Positions 15,435 through 23,258 of a stretch of DNA of 64,000 bases are shown piece by piece. The notes beneath the pieces are model-generated. The model was given only the letters and a program-made list of their open reading frames with translations. It did no database searches and was not told the origin of the DNA. The translations under genes were made by a program, and so were the position numbers. Origin of the DNA: Variovorax sp. dw_308 (lineage in GTDB: Bacteria > Pseudomonadota > Gammaproteobacteria > Burkholderiales > Burkholderiaceae_C); assembly GCF_019207085.1 (NCBI RefSeq), contig NZ_JAATOM010000004.1:186001-250000 (forward strand), in the 5' to 3' direction. The first letter of the stretch is position 1, and each line of letters begins with the position of its first letter.

Positions 15435-15662
15435 GTGGACGTAGACCTGTACCGCAGCATCACCGACCGGAATAAGTACCTGGCCGTGCCCGCCGGCCTG
15501 TCGACGGCCGCCTTCGAGTTTCCGGCGCATGACGACCTCGCCAACCTGGTGGTATACAAGCTGCGACATCGATTCAATCCCGATGCGGTGTACGGGGGTG
15601 TCAACGCTGCCGACATCGCCCGGCAGATCGAGGCGAATGGCTTCGCGGTGTTCCGGGAGTAG
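15435..15662 (+). CDS. Small conserved-looking protein, possibly DUF6139 (75 aa)
   Basis: A GTG start at 15435 has GGAG (15424-15427) at good spacing. The protein begins MDVDLYRSITDRNKYLAVPA and ends DIARQIEANGFAVFRE, a short strand-helix-strand layout that resembles the small cytoplasmic DUF6139 proteins of Burkholderiales. No signal peptide, membrane segment or catalytic motif is visible. Function unknown. It stands alone between an ArsC-like gene and a DUF1045 gene. Confidence 0.65.
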   Translation: MDVDLYRSITDRNKYLAVPAGLSTAAFEFPAHDDLANLVVYKLRHRFNPDAVYGGVNAADIARQIEANGFAVFRE

Positions 15663-15676
15663 CTCCGAGCGTCATT

Positions 15677-16402
15677 TCATGCGCCGAGGCGAATCTGCTC
15701 GAGACAGATGAAATCGGCGCCGGGCGAGGGCTCGGCAAACAGGCTGATCGCATCGAATCGTCCTGCCGGCACCTTGTCGAAATGCCGCTGCGCGCCTTCC
15801 GCCAGGGCGCGCACGATCTCCGGTTCCGTGTGCCGCAGCGAGCCGGTCAGGGACATGTGAAAGCGAAAGCAATCGAGCACGAAGGGGTACCCCCAGCTGC
15901 ACAGCAGTGCGTCTTCGCGGGACGTGAGGCCGGGCGCGCGCCGACGCTCCAGCTCGAAGGAGGAGAGGGGCCGTGCGAACGACTTCAGCCCCGTGACGCA
16001 CGCGCCCGCAAGCGCATGGATGGCCGTGCTTGACTGGGCGGGCACGAGGGCCAGGAAGTCATCGATGAGATCGACCTTCAGCGCGGGGAGCTCGAACGCA
16101 TCCCAGGCCGCACAGATGGCCTGAATCCCACCGTGGAGATTGGAAAGCTCGAGTTGGGGAAGCAGCGCGAACGGGGCCTTGAGCGTTGCATGCCAGCCGT
16201 AGCGCCGCGGCCCGGCGGTCAACTGCCGCAGCAGTTCCGGCGACACGCCTTCGACCACCGGTTGCGGCACCGCTCTTCCGTCGCAGGCGCTGCGGCCCAA
16301 CCACCGGCTGCCTGCCTCCGACAGGGGGCCGCCGAATGCTGGCGCGTAGTAGGCCGCATAGCGATGGGCCGTCGTCACGGTACGGTGCGCGCGTTCATTC
16401 AT
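15677..16402 (-). CDS. DUF1045 family protein (2H phosphoesterase-like)
   Basis: A 241-residue protein beginning with the DUF1045-typical HRYAAYYAPAFGGPLSEAGSR. It has the two H-x-T/S motifs of 2H phosphoesterases: YGWHATLKAPF (His71, Thr73) and RFHMSLTG (His182, Ser184). DUF1045 genes often accompany phosphonate degradation operons (phn), and the fold suggests cleavage of a cyclic phosphodiester such as a cyclic ribose phosphate. No phn genes lie nearby, but the phosphate-related phoD, phytase-like and pstS genes are within 4 kb. A GTG a few codons downstream (VTTAHRY) is an alternative start. Confidence 0.8.
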   Translation of the reverse strand: MNERAHRTVTTAHRYAAYYAPAFGGPLSEAGSRWLGRSACDGRAVPQPVVEGVSPELLRQLTAGPRRYGWHATLKAPFALLPQLELSNLHGGIQAICAAWDAFELPALKVDLIDDFLALVPAQSSTAIHALAGACVTGLKSFARPLSSFELERRRAPGLTSREDALLCSWGYPFVLDCFRFHMSLTGSLRHTEPEIVRALAEGAQRHFDKVPAGRFDAISLFAEPSPGADFICLEQIRLGA

Positions 16403-16828
16403 CGGGGAACACCGTCGATGAGCGCAGATCTCGGCAAGGCACCGGGGCCAGGTCGGAACTCATGCAGTGAATGCTGTCCGCTGCGTCGATCGCCGCAATC
16501 CAGAGGGTCATGAGATAGGGGTTGCTCGCCGTCCAGGCTCGGCCCGGGCCGTCGAAAATGATTTATACGGATTTCAGGGTACCGGCTTCATGTTTCATGT
16601 TCTTGACAGCAGCCGCGGTGCGCGAGGCGTTCGCCGCGGGTTCGCCGCGCCGACGGTTCGGGCATCAGTTTCCTGTTCACCAACTGCCTGAGCAATGCTT
16701 GGGCCGAACGCTTCTTCAACGTGCAGCGCGGGACCGAGTTCCCGCGCGGCGGCCGCTTCGCTGCGCTCGAAGCAAGCCGAGGCGCGCCTACGCCAGGCCT
16801 TTGCGGGCGCAGGCCTGAACGTCGAAGC
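16403..16828. other. Gap with only ambiguous coding remnants
   Basis: A 426-bp gap. In one plus-strand frame from 16661 the words FLFTNCLSNAWAERFFNVQR faintly recall the C-terminal active-site region of IS3-family transposases (NC.DNA.AESFF). The frame is short and breaks up on both sides, and no terminal inverted repeats were found. It may be a decayed insertion-sequence scrap or chance. Nothing else is recognised. Confidence 0.25.
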
Positions 16829-17014
16829 TCAGAGTTCGTTCCAGACGGTCGGGTCGTCCGCGCGCTGCTCGCCCCAGGTGCAGCGCCCGCAGCGCATGCT
16901 GCGGTAGATGGTTCGGCCGTCCTTGACGGCAGTCACGACGGGGGCCGCGTCGCAGTTCTCGCAGCGACCCAGGTAGTCCGGCTCGTAGCCGTCGATCTGT
17001 GTGATTTGGTCCAT
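16829..17014 (-). CDS. Small zinc-ribbon protein (61 aa)
   Basis: A 61-residue protein with two CxxC knuckles, RCENCDAAP and RCGRCTWGEQ, separated by about 20 residues with a beta-hairpin-like TAVKDGRTIYRSM. This is the layout of a single rubredoxin-like zinc ribbon. It starts at an ATG (17014) followed by the acidic MDQITQIDGYEPDYLG. It could be a nucleic-acid- or protein-binding adaptor. Function unknown. It is divergent from the phytase-like esterase gene. Confidence 0.65.
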   Translation of the reverse strand: MDQITQIDGYEPDYLGRCENCDAAPVVTAVKDGRTIYRSMRCGRCTWGEQRADDPTVWNEL

Positions 17015-17159
17015 GCTGCATTGATATCACCGCAATCGGTCAATGTCGTGACAGGGCAGCGGCCGCCCGCTGAAGTCCTCGGCGCGTGGAATTTCACGAC
17101 GTTGTCACACCGGGCCGTGAGCATCTGTCCACGCCGACCGCGGCGCACAGGAGAAACCC

Positions 17160-18629
17160 ATGATCAAAAGAACCTTCCTGCTCGGCGTGCTGTCGGCCGC
17201 ATCACTTGCACCCGCTGCCCACGCCAGCGTCGACCTGATCGCCATCGGCAGCATCAGCGGCGCATACGAGGATCTGTCGACCAGGACTTCCGCACTGCTC
17301 GAAAACGGGGTTCCGGGCAATCGTCTCGGTGGACTGGGCTCGGGCTTCGCCTACGCCGGCGGCACGACGTTCCTGGCGTTGCCGGACCGCGGTCCGAATG
17401 CGAAACCCTATAACCCGCTGGTCGACGACACGGTGTCGTACATCGCGCGATTCCAGACCTTCAGGATGGCGCTGTCGCCGAGCGATCCGGGCTCCGACTT
17501 GCCCTTCACCCTCACGCCGACGCTGCGCAAGACGACCCTGCTGTCGAGCCCGACACCGCTGGTCTACGGCACCGGCGCGGGCCTTGGATTTCGCATCGAT
17601 GGCGTGACGCCGCTGGGCTCCGGCGCGCCGGCGCTGAACGCCGAGCGCCGCCGCTACTACTTCACTGGCCGTTCGGACAACTTCGACGCTTCGAAGCCGT
17701 CGACCTACACCAACAACGCTCGCCTAGATCCGGAGGGCATCCGTGTCTCCAACGACGGCGAGCGCGTCTTCGTCTCGGACGAATACGGTCCCTTCGTCCA
17801 CGAGTTCCAGCGCTCCACCGGCAAGCGCGTGCGCAGCTTCGCCTTGCCCGCCAACCTCGCGATCAGCAAGCTCAGCGCACAGGGCGCCGTCGAGATCAGC
17901 GGCAACACCGTCGGGCGCGTCACCAACAAGGGGATGGAGGGCCTGGCCATCACCGCCGATGGCCGCAAGCTCGTGGGCATCATGCAAGCCAACCTCGAGC
18001 AGGACAAGAAGGGCAGCCTGCGCATCGTCACGATCGACACCTACACGGGTGCAACGCACCAATATGCCTACATCCTCACCGACGGTTCGGGCGTCAGCGA
18101 GATCCTGGCCATCAACAACCACGAGTTCCTGGTCGACGAGCGCGACGGCAGCGGCAGGGCCGACACGCCCCTGCCGACCGACACCGCGTCGGCCGCCAAG
18201 GTGAAGAAGCTCTACGTGATCGACCTCGACGGCGCCCGCGACGTGAGCGGTGTGGCAGGCGACCTGTCGGCCTATGCCGTGACCAAGAGCACGACGCCTT
18301 TCCTCGACGTCGTGGCCAAGCTGACGGCCGCCGGCACCGATCCCCGGCTGATCCCCTCGAAGATCGAAGGCATCGCGTTCGGACAGGACGTCACGGTGAA
18401 GGGCATCACCCGGCACACGCTCTTCGTCGCCAACGACAACGACTTCCTTGCCACGATCGCGGACCCGCTCAAGCTCCCGAGCGATGCCACGCGCGGGATG
18501 GTCGCCAATCCGAACCAGTTCTTCGTGTTCGCCTTCGACGACCGCGACCTGCCGCGCTACCAGCCGCAGCGCATGGACGACGAGCACGAGCGCGACCGGG
18601 ACCGCGACCATGACGACGACGAAGATTGA
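17160..18629 (+). CDS. Secreted esterase-like (phytase-domain) protein with charged tail
   Basis: A 489-residue protein with a clear signal peptide (MIKRTFLLGVLSAASLAPAA, cleavage after AHA) and the beta-propeller-like esterase-like activity of phytase domain (PF13449). Family words are LGGLGSGFAYAGGTTFLALP, DRGPN, LDPEGIRVSNDGERVFVSDE, KGMEGLAITADGRKL and IEGIAFG. Members hydrolyse phosphate esters and are found near Pi-scavenging genes. The last 16 residues are almost pure Asp/Glu/His/Arg (DDEHERDRDRDHDDDED), an unusual tail that could bind Ca or another cation. An SD (GGAG) precedes the ATG. It probably belongs to the Pho-related set with phoD and pstS. Confidence 0.82.
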   Translation: MIKRTFLLGVLSAASLAPAAHASVDLIAIGSISGAYEDLSTRTSALLENGVPGNRLGGLGSGFAYAGGTTFLALPDRGPNAKPYNPLVDDTVSYIARFQTFRMALSPSDPGSDLPFTLTPTLRKTTLLSSPTPLVYGTGAGLGFRIDGVTPLGSGAPALNAERRRYYFTGRSDNFDASKPSTYTNNARLDPEGIRVSNDGERVFVSDEYGPFVHEFQRSTGKRVRSFALPANLAISKLSAQGAVEISGNTVGRVTNKGMEGLAITADGRKLVGIMQANLEQDKKGSLRIVTIDTYTGATHQYAYILTDGSGVSEILAINNHEFLVDERDGSGRADTPLPTDTASAAKVKKLYVIDLDGARDVSGVAGDLSAYAVTKSTTPFLDVVAKLTAAGTDPRLIPSKIEGIAFGQDVTVKGITRHTLFVANDNDFLATIADPLKLPSDATRGMVANPNQFFVFAFDDRDLPRYQPQRMDDEHERDRDRDHDDDED

Positions 18630-18656
18630 TCGCCGGACGGTGATCGCGCCGCGGGC

Positions 18657-19016
18657 ATGAAGATGCGCCTCCTGCTACTGATCGCGGCACTCGCTTCGGC
18701 CATGGCCACATGCGCGCCCGTGCAGGCCGGCGAAAGCGAAGGTCCCATGGCGCAGCAGGAGGTCACGGCAAGCGAGGACACGCCAGCAAGGCGAACGCCA
18801 TCGGCCACGGGGGGGCCGGAGCCGAAGCAGGAACCCGGCGCGCGCCCCGGCGGCGCCATCTTCAACCCCTTCTCGCAGGCGCCCGCGGCGGCCTCGCGCA
18901 CGAACGCGGCGGCCGGCGCAGCGGTTCCCAAGGAGGCGAGCCTTGGCGAAACGGCTGCCGTCGCGCTTGGCGGGCTCGCGATATTCGCGTATCTCCTGCG
19001 CCTGTTGCTGCGCTAG
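18657..19016 (+). CDS. Exported protein with C-terminal membrane helix (119 aa)
   Basis: It starts 27 bp after the phytase-like gene. Residues 1-24 form a signal peptide (MKMRLLLLIAALASAMATCA, with cleavage after VQAG or possibly a lipid-modified Cys19). The middle is Pro/Ala/Glu-rich and disordered. Residues about 95-118 form a transmembrane helix (TAAVALGGLAIFAYLLRLLL). This N-signal, linker, C-anchor plan resembles PEP-CTERM or sortase-like tail-anchored exported proteins, but no PEP motif is present. Function unknown; probably cotranscribed with the upstream gene. Confidence 0.6.
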   Translation: MKMRLLLLIAALASAMATCAPVQAGESEGPMAQQEVTASEDTPARRTPSATGGPEPKQEPGARPGGAIFNPFSQAPAAASRTNAAAGAAVPKEASLGETAAVALGGLAIFAYLLRLLLR

Positions 19017-19170
19017 AGGCATTGGCGGCAATCGTGCGCACGCCAAGCGCGCACTGAGGAAAAAGGGTGACGGCGCCTACGGCTTATTGCCGTCGGCCAA
19101 ACAGGCGATTGGCATTCACGCCGAGCCGGCGAGATAGTCGGCGGTCCATTCGACTGCGGAGAGACTCGTC

Positions 19171-20196
19171 ATGAAGATGTTTCATCCAACCCGGCCACGG
19201 TTTGCGGCCGGCGTCGTGGCACTCGCCTCGATGCTCGCTGCCATGCCGGCCTCGGCAGTCGACATCACCGGATCGGGCTCGACGTTCGTCTACCCTGTCA
19301 TGCTGCGATGGGCCGCGAGCTACTACGCCAGGACCGGCGTCAAGGTGAACTATCTCGCCATCGGCTCCGGAGCGGGTATCCAGCAAGTCAAGGCCGGCCA
19401 ATCCACGTTCGGCGCTTCCGACAAGCCCCTGCCGCCCGAGGACCTGAAGGCGGCAGACCTCATGCAGTTCCCGCTCGTGATCGGCGGCGTGGTCGTGGTC
19501 GTGAACATCGATGGCGTGGCGCCGGGCCAGTTGCGGCTGAGCGGTGAGGTGCTGTCCGCCGTCTTCCTCGGCAAGGTGTCGAACTGGAACGATCCCGCCA
19601 TTGCCGCGCTCAACCCCGACCTGAAGCTGCCGGATCTCAAGATCACCGTCACGCACCGGTCGGACCCCTCGGGCACGACCTTCAATTTCGTCAACTACCT
19701 CGGCAAGGTGAGCGAGGAGTGGAAGACCAAAGTCGGCGAGGGCACGATGGTCGCCTGGCCCACCGGCACGGGCGGCGGCGGCAACGACGGCGTGACACGC
19801 TACGTCAACTACATCAAGGGTTCGATCGGCTACGTCGAACTGAGCTATGCCATCCAGCACAAGATGACGTACGCGTTGCTGCGCAACAAGAGCGGTGCCT
19901 TCGTCAGGCCTTCGCCGGAGAGCTTCGAGGCGGCAGCAGCCAGCGCCACCTGGACGAGCCCCGATTTCTATCAACTGCTGACCGATGCGCCAGGCGCGCA
20001 ATCCTGGCCGATCACCGCGACGACGTTCGCACTCATGCCGCGCCAGGCACACGACGCTGCCCGCTCGGCCGAGGCATTGAAGTTCTTCAAGTCATCGCTC
20101 TCGGGCGGCCGGGCAGACGCGCAAAACCTGGGATATGTTCCGCTGCCTGAGAACCTGGTCAAGCAGATCGAGTCGAGCTGGGAAGGCGGCAAGTAG
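19171..20196 (+). CDS. pstS: Phosphate ABC transporter substrate-binding protein PstS
   Basis: A 341-residue periplasmic phosphate-binding protein. The signal peptide ends ASA before VDITGSGSTFVYPVM; GSGSTF supplies phosphate ligands. Other PstS signatures are IGSGAGIQQVKAGQSTFGAS, DKPLP, GKVSNWNDPAI, VTHRSDPSGTTFNFVNYL and GTGGGGNDGV. The rest of the transporter (pstC, pstA, pstB) and phoU are not adjacent, so this is an orphan or second pstS probably induced in Pi starvation together with the neighbouring phosphatase genes. A clear Pho box was not found by eye in the 154 bp upstream. Confidence 0.9.
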   Translation: MKMFHPTRPRFAAGVVALASMLAAMPASAVDITGSGSTFVYPVMLRWAASYYARTGVKVNYLAIGSGAGIQQVKAGQSTFGASDKPLPPEDLKAADLMQFPLVIGGVVVVVNIDGVAPGQLRLSGEVLSAVFLGKVSNWNDPAIAALNPDLKLPDLKITVTHRSDPSGTTFNFVNYLGKVSEEWKTKVGEGTMVAWPTGTGGGGNDGVTRYVNYIKGSIGYVELSYAIQHKMTYALLRNKSGAFVRPSPESFEAAAASATWTSPDFYQLLTDAPGAQSWPITATTFALMPRQAHDAARSAEALKFFKSSLSGGRADAQNLGYVPLPENLVKQIESSWEGGK

Positions 20197-20265
20197 AGGC
20201 GCAACGTCGGGCGGCGAAGAGGGTCCGCCACCGGCGTCCGGCGACGAATTGGCATCGTCGCCGCG

Positions 20266-21078
20266 CTACTTCGGAAACAGGAAGGTCACGACGAAGCGGA
20301 AGCCCAGGTCCTTCGGCCCCGAATCCGGGCTCTCGGCCCAGTAGCGCAGGCCGCCGGTCAGGCTGATCGGCTGCTTGCCCACCTTGATGAGCTTGCCCAC
20401 CGTGAGGTTGACGGGCACCGACCATTGCTTGTTCTTCCAGTCGTAGGTCGACTCGGTGTTGACGCCGAAGGTCCATGCGTCCTTCGTGGTGTACGACAGG
20501 AAAGGCTGGATGAAAGTGTTGCTGATGCTCAGGCGATTCGAGTCGCCGCCGCCCGCCCAGATGTGATTGGCCAGCATGCCGTAGGTCCACGGGCCTTCCT
20601 GCTTCAACAGCACGATGGTCGGGCCTGCGCCCCACTTGCGCGCACTCAAGGCAGAGTCGGTGCCGGTGGGCAGGTAGAACGCCGGGCCGACACCCCAGAT
20701 GATGCCGCCCGGGCCCGGCGCCTTGGGCGAGAAGAAGAGGCTCTGCGTGATGTCGCCAAGGCCCGTCTGGCTGGTGCCCGGCTGGATGTTGGTCTGGCTG
20801 ACGATCGGCACGATGGTGCGGCTGATCATGTTCCATTCGGCGTTGAGTTCGATGGGCACCACCGGCTGCACGTTCAGCACGTTCTTATGGCCCGATTCGT
20901 CGCTGCCGTACTTGTGGTCGTAGTTGTATTGGAACGGCACGCTGATGAGCGCCGCGACCGGATTCGACAGCTTCTTGGCCAGTTCTTCCGAGTCCTGAGC
21001 CTGGGCGGCCGGCGCGCCGAGGATGGCAGCCACGGTGAAGACGGCCGCAGGGGCGCTGGAATCGGATCGGAAATTCAT
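20266..21078 (-). CDS. Outer-membrane beta-barrel transporter-like protein
   Basis: A 270-residue exported protein (signal peptide ending AAQAQD) of the phenol_MetA_deg/neuromedin-U-like transporter family. These are predicted 12-strand outer-membrane barrels found near aromatic degradation genes. Recognisable words are LSNPVAALISVPFQYNYDH, LNVQPVVPI, GLGDITQSLFFSP and GGIIWGVGPAFYLPT, and it ends in FLFPK, close to a typical barrel terminus. The start ATG at 21078 has a strong AAGGAGGAC site. A long in-frame extension upstream is antisense to the ligase and rejected. It is divergent from the acyl-CoA ligase gene, which may use the same imported substrate. Confidence 0.8.
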   Translation of the reverse strand: MNFRSDSSAPAAVFTVAAILGAPAAQAQDSEELAKKLSNPVAALISVPFQYNYDHKYGSDESGHKNVLNVQPVVPIELNAEWNMISRTIVPIVSQTNIQPGTSQTGLGDITQSLFFSPKAPGPGGIIWGVGPAFYLPTGTDSALSARKWGAGPTIVLLKQEGPWTYGMLANHIWAGGGDSNRLSISNTFIQPFLSYTTKDAWTFGVNTESTYDWKNKQWSVPVNLTVGKLIKVGKQPISLTGGLRYWAESPDSGPKDLGFRFVVTFLFPK

Positions 21079-21306
21079 TCGTTTGTCCTCCTTGAAATGG
21101 TGGTGCATGACAGTCCATGCGCCATGGCTTGTCAATGGCATTCTGGGGCAGTTTTCGAGGGTGGCGGACGCACCCGATGGCGGGGCGGATGTGACCGTGT
21201 TCGGGATGGCCTGATTCATCCCTCCACGGGTGTAGAAAAAAGTCGTAGTCGACGCATGCCCCCGCAGTAAAGTGCCACCCCGGCGTCCCGCGCCGAGGAG
21301 GCCGAC

Positions 21307-22866
21307 ATGATCTTTCGCAGCCCCTGGCCCGACATCGAGATCCCTGCCCAGTCCGTCACCGACTTCGTCTTCGCGAATGAGGCCTCGCATGCGCAGAAGA
21401 TCGCCTTCATCGACGGCCCCACCGGCCGCACGCTGACCCATGGCCAGGTGCATGGCATGGCGCGGCGCGTGGCCAGCGCGCTGCTGAAAGAACGCGGCCT
21501 GCGCAAGGGCGATGTCTTCTGCATCTTCTGCCCGAACCTGCCCGAGTACGTCGTGGCCTTCCATGGCGTGGCGATGGCCGGCGGCGTGGTGACCACGGCC
21601 AGCCCGCTGTGCACCACCGAGACGCTGGCGGAACAACTCGGCGACAGCAGGGCGCGCTATCTCCTCACGGTTCCGCCTTTCATCGGCGTCGCGCTCGAGG
21701 CGGCGAAGGTGGCCGGCGTCGAGGAAGTGTTCGTGTTCGGCGAAGCCGAGGGCGCCACGCCGTTCGCGGCGCTGGTCGCGGAGGAGGCCGGGCTTTTGAG
21801 GATCGAGATCGATCCGGCTCGCGACCTGGTCGCGCTGCCTTACTCCAGCGGCACCACGGGCCGCGCCAAGGGGGTGATGCTGACGCACCGGAACATGGTG
21901 GCGATGATGGCGCAGCTCGAAACCCTGTGGGGCGATGCCACGGAGGACCAGTCGCTGGCGGTGCTGCCGTTCTTCCACTGCTACGGCCTGCTGGCCTTCG
22001 TCTGCATGACGGTCCGGCGGGGCCTCTCCTGCGTGACGATGCCGCGCTTCGACTTCGAGCAGTTCCTGCAGCTCATCGAGCGCCACCGCGTCACTTCGCT
22101 CATGCTCGTGCCGCCGATCGTGCTGGCGCTGGCCAAGCATCCGCTGGTGGCGAAGTACGACCTGTCGTCCGTCCAGTTCATCAACAGCGGCGCCGCGCCG
22201 CTGGGCGAGGCGCTGCAGAACGAGGCCGGCGCGCGCATGGGCGTCGAGGTGCGGCAAGGCTATGGCATGTCGGAAAGTACGCTGGCCGTGAGTGGCCGCA
22301 GGCGCGACGACGATCCGGCCAAGCCGGGTGCGGTCGGCCGCCTGCTGCCCAACAACGAGGCCCGCGTCATCGACGTGGCGACGGGCGCGGACCTCGGCCC
22401 GAACCAGCGCGGCGAACTGCTGGTGCGCGGGCCGACCGTCATGCGCGGCTACTTCGGCAACGTGCGGGCGACCGATGCCACGATCGATGCCGATGGCTGG
22501 CTGCATACCGGCGACGTCGTGGTCATCGACGACGATGGCGAGTTCTTCATCGTCGACCGCCTGAAGGAGCTGATCAAGGTCAACGCGCACCAGGTGGCGC
22601 CGGCACAACTGGAGTCGGTGCTGCTCACGCATCCGGCGGTGGCGGACGCGGCGGTGATCGGCATTCCGCATGAGGAGACGGGCGAGGCGCCGAAGGCTTT
22701 CGTCGTGAAGCGTGCAGAAGTCAGCGAAGCCGAGCTCGTGGCCCACGTCGCGGCGCATGTAGAACCTTATGCGAGGGTGCGCGCGGTGGCGTTCGTGGAT
22801 GCGATCCCGAAGTCGCCGTCCGGCAAGATACTGCGGCGGGAGTTGCGGGAGCGGATCGTCGTGTGA
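21307..22866 (+). CDS. AMP-dependent acyl/aryl-CoA ligase (4-coumarate-CoA-ligase-like)
   Basis: A 519-residue ANL-superfamily enzyme that activates a carboxylic acid as acyl-AMP and then forms the CoA thioester. The phosphate loop is PYSSGTTGRAKGVMLTHRN (from about residue 178). Downstream are VQFINSGAAPLGE, RQGYGMSE, DGWLHTGDVV and the C-terminal Lys motif KSPSGKILRREL. The size and the GYGMSES motif fit the 4-coumarate/phenylpropanoid-CoA ligase subgroup, consistent with plant-derived aromatic acids. No CoA-dependent side-chain cleavage genes are nearby. It is divergent from the outer-membrane channel gene. Confidence 0.88.
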   Translation: MIFRSPWPDIEIPAQSVTDFVFANEASHAQKIAFIDGPTGRTLTHGQVHGMARRVASALLKERGLRKGDVFCIFCPNLPEYVVAFHGVAMAGGVVTTASPLCTTETLAEQLGDSRARYLLTVPPFIGVALEAAKVAGVEEVFVFGEAEGATPFAALVAEEAGLLRIEIDPARDLVALPYSSGTTGRAKGVMLTHRNMVAMMAQLETLWGDATEDQSLAVLPFFHCYGLLAFVCMTVRRGLSCVTMPRFDFEQFLQLIERHRVTSLMLVPPIVLALAKHPLVAKYDLSSVQFINSGAAPLGEALQNEAGARMGVEVRQGYGMSESTLAVSGRRRDDDPAKPGAVGRLLPNNEARVIDVATGADLGPNQRGELLVRGPTVMRGYFGNVRATDATIDADGWLHTGDVVVIDDDGEFFIVDRLKELIKVNAHQVAPAQLESVLLTHPAVADAAVIGIPHEETGEAPKAFVVKRAEVSEAELVAHVAAHVEPYARVRAVAFVDAIPKSPSGKILRRELRERIVV

Positions 22867-23258
22867 CTTCCTTGTCGGGCCGCACCGCGAGCGTGTCCGA
22901 AGGCGGCGGCCCGAAGGGTGGTGGCATGAAAGGTGGTTGCGTCAGCTCCAGCTGGATCGCCGCGGCGCCACGCAGCAATGCGTCGGCTGGATCCGTCGAG
23001 CGGGCCCAGATACACCAAGGAGGCGCTTCTTCTGCGAAGCGCGAACCATGACCTGCGCGAATTGAGCGCCGGTCAGCACAGGGAGCCCCCTCTTGCGAAT
23101 CTGTCTCGTGGCCGATCTTGCAACGCTCAGGGGAGCAGGCGAAGCGCACCTAAGCACTATGCCTGCAAGCTCCGTTGCCGTTGCGCCATAGACCGTCCGC
23201 CAAATTGCCGCCTCCGTTCGCGGATGGAATAGTGGGGTCTCCACACCGAGGTCACCGG
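22867..23258. other. Intergenic gap before the patatin gene
   Basis: A 392-bp gap after the ligase stop. Frames on both strands are short, Pro/Arg/Ser-rich and lack starts with ribosome sites. Nothing is recognised apart from an expected promoter for the patatin gene in the last 100 bp. Confidence 0.4.

Noticed and set aside
16661..16800. Possible IS3 transposase fragment (NCLSNAWAERFF)
   Set aside because: The match is short, in a frame that breaks quickly, and no inverted terminal repeats or target duplications were seen.
20266..22758. Single 830-codon minus-strand protein joining the outer-membrane channel with upstream sequence
   Set aside because: Only the last 270 codons match a family and these have their own signal peptide and a strong SD; the rest is antisense to the acyl-CoA ligase.
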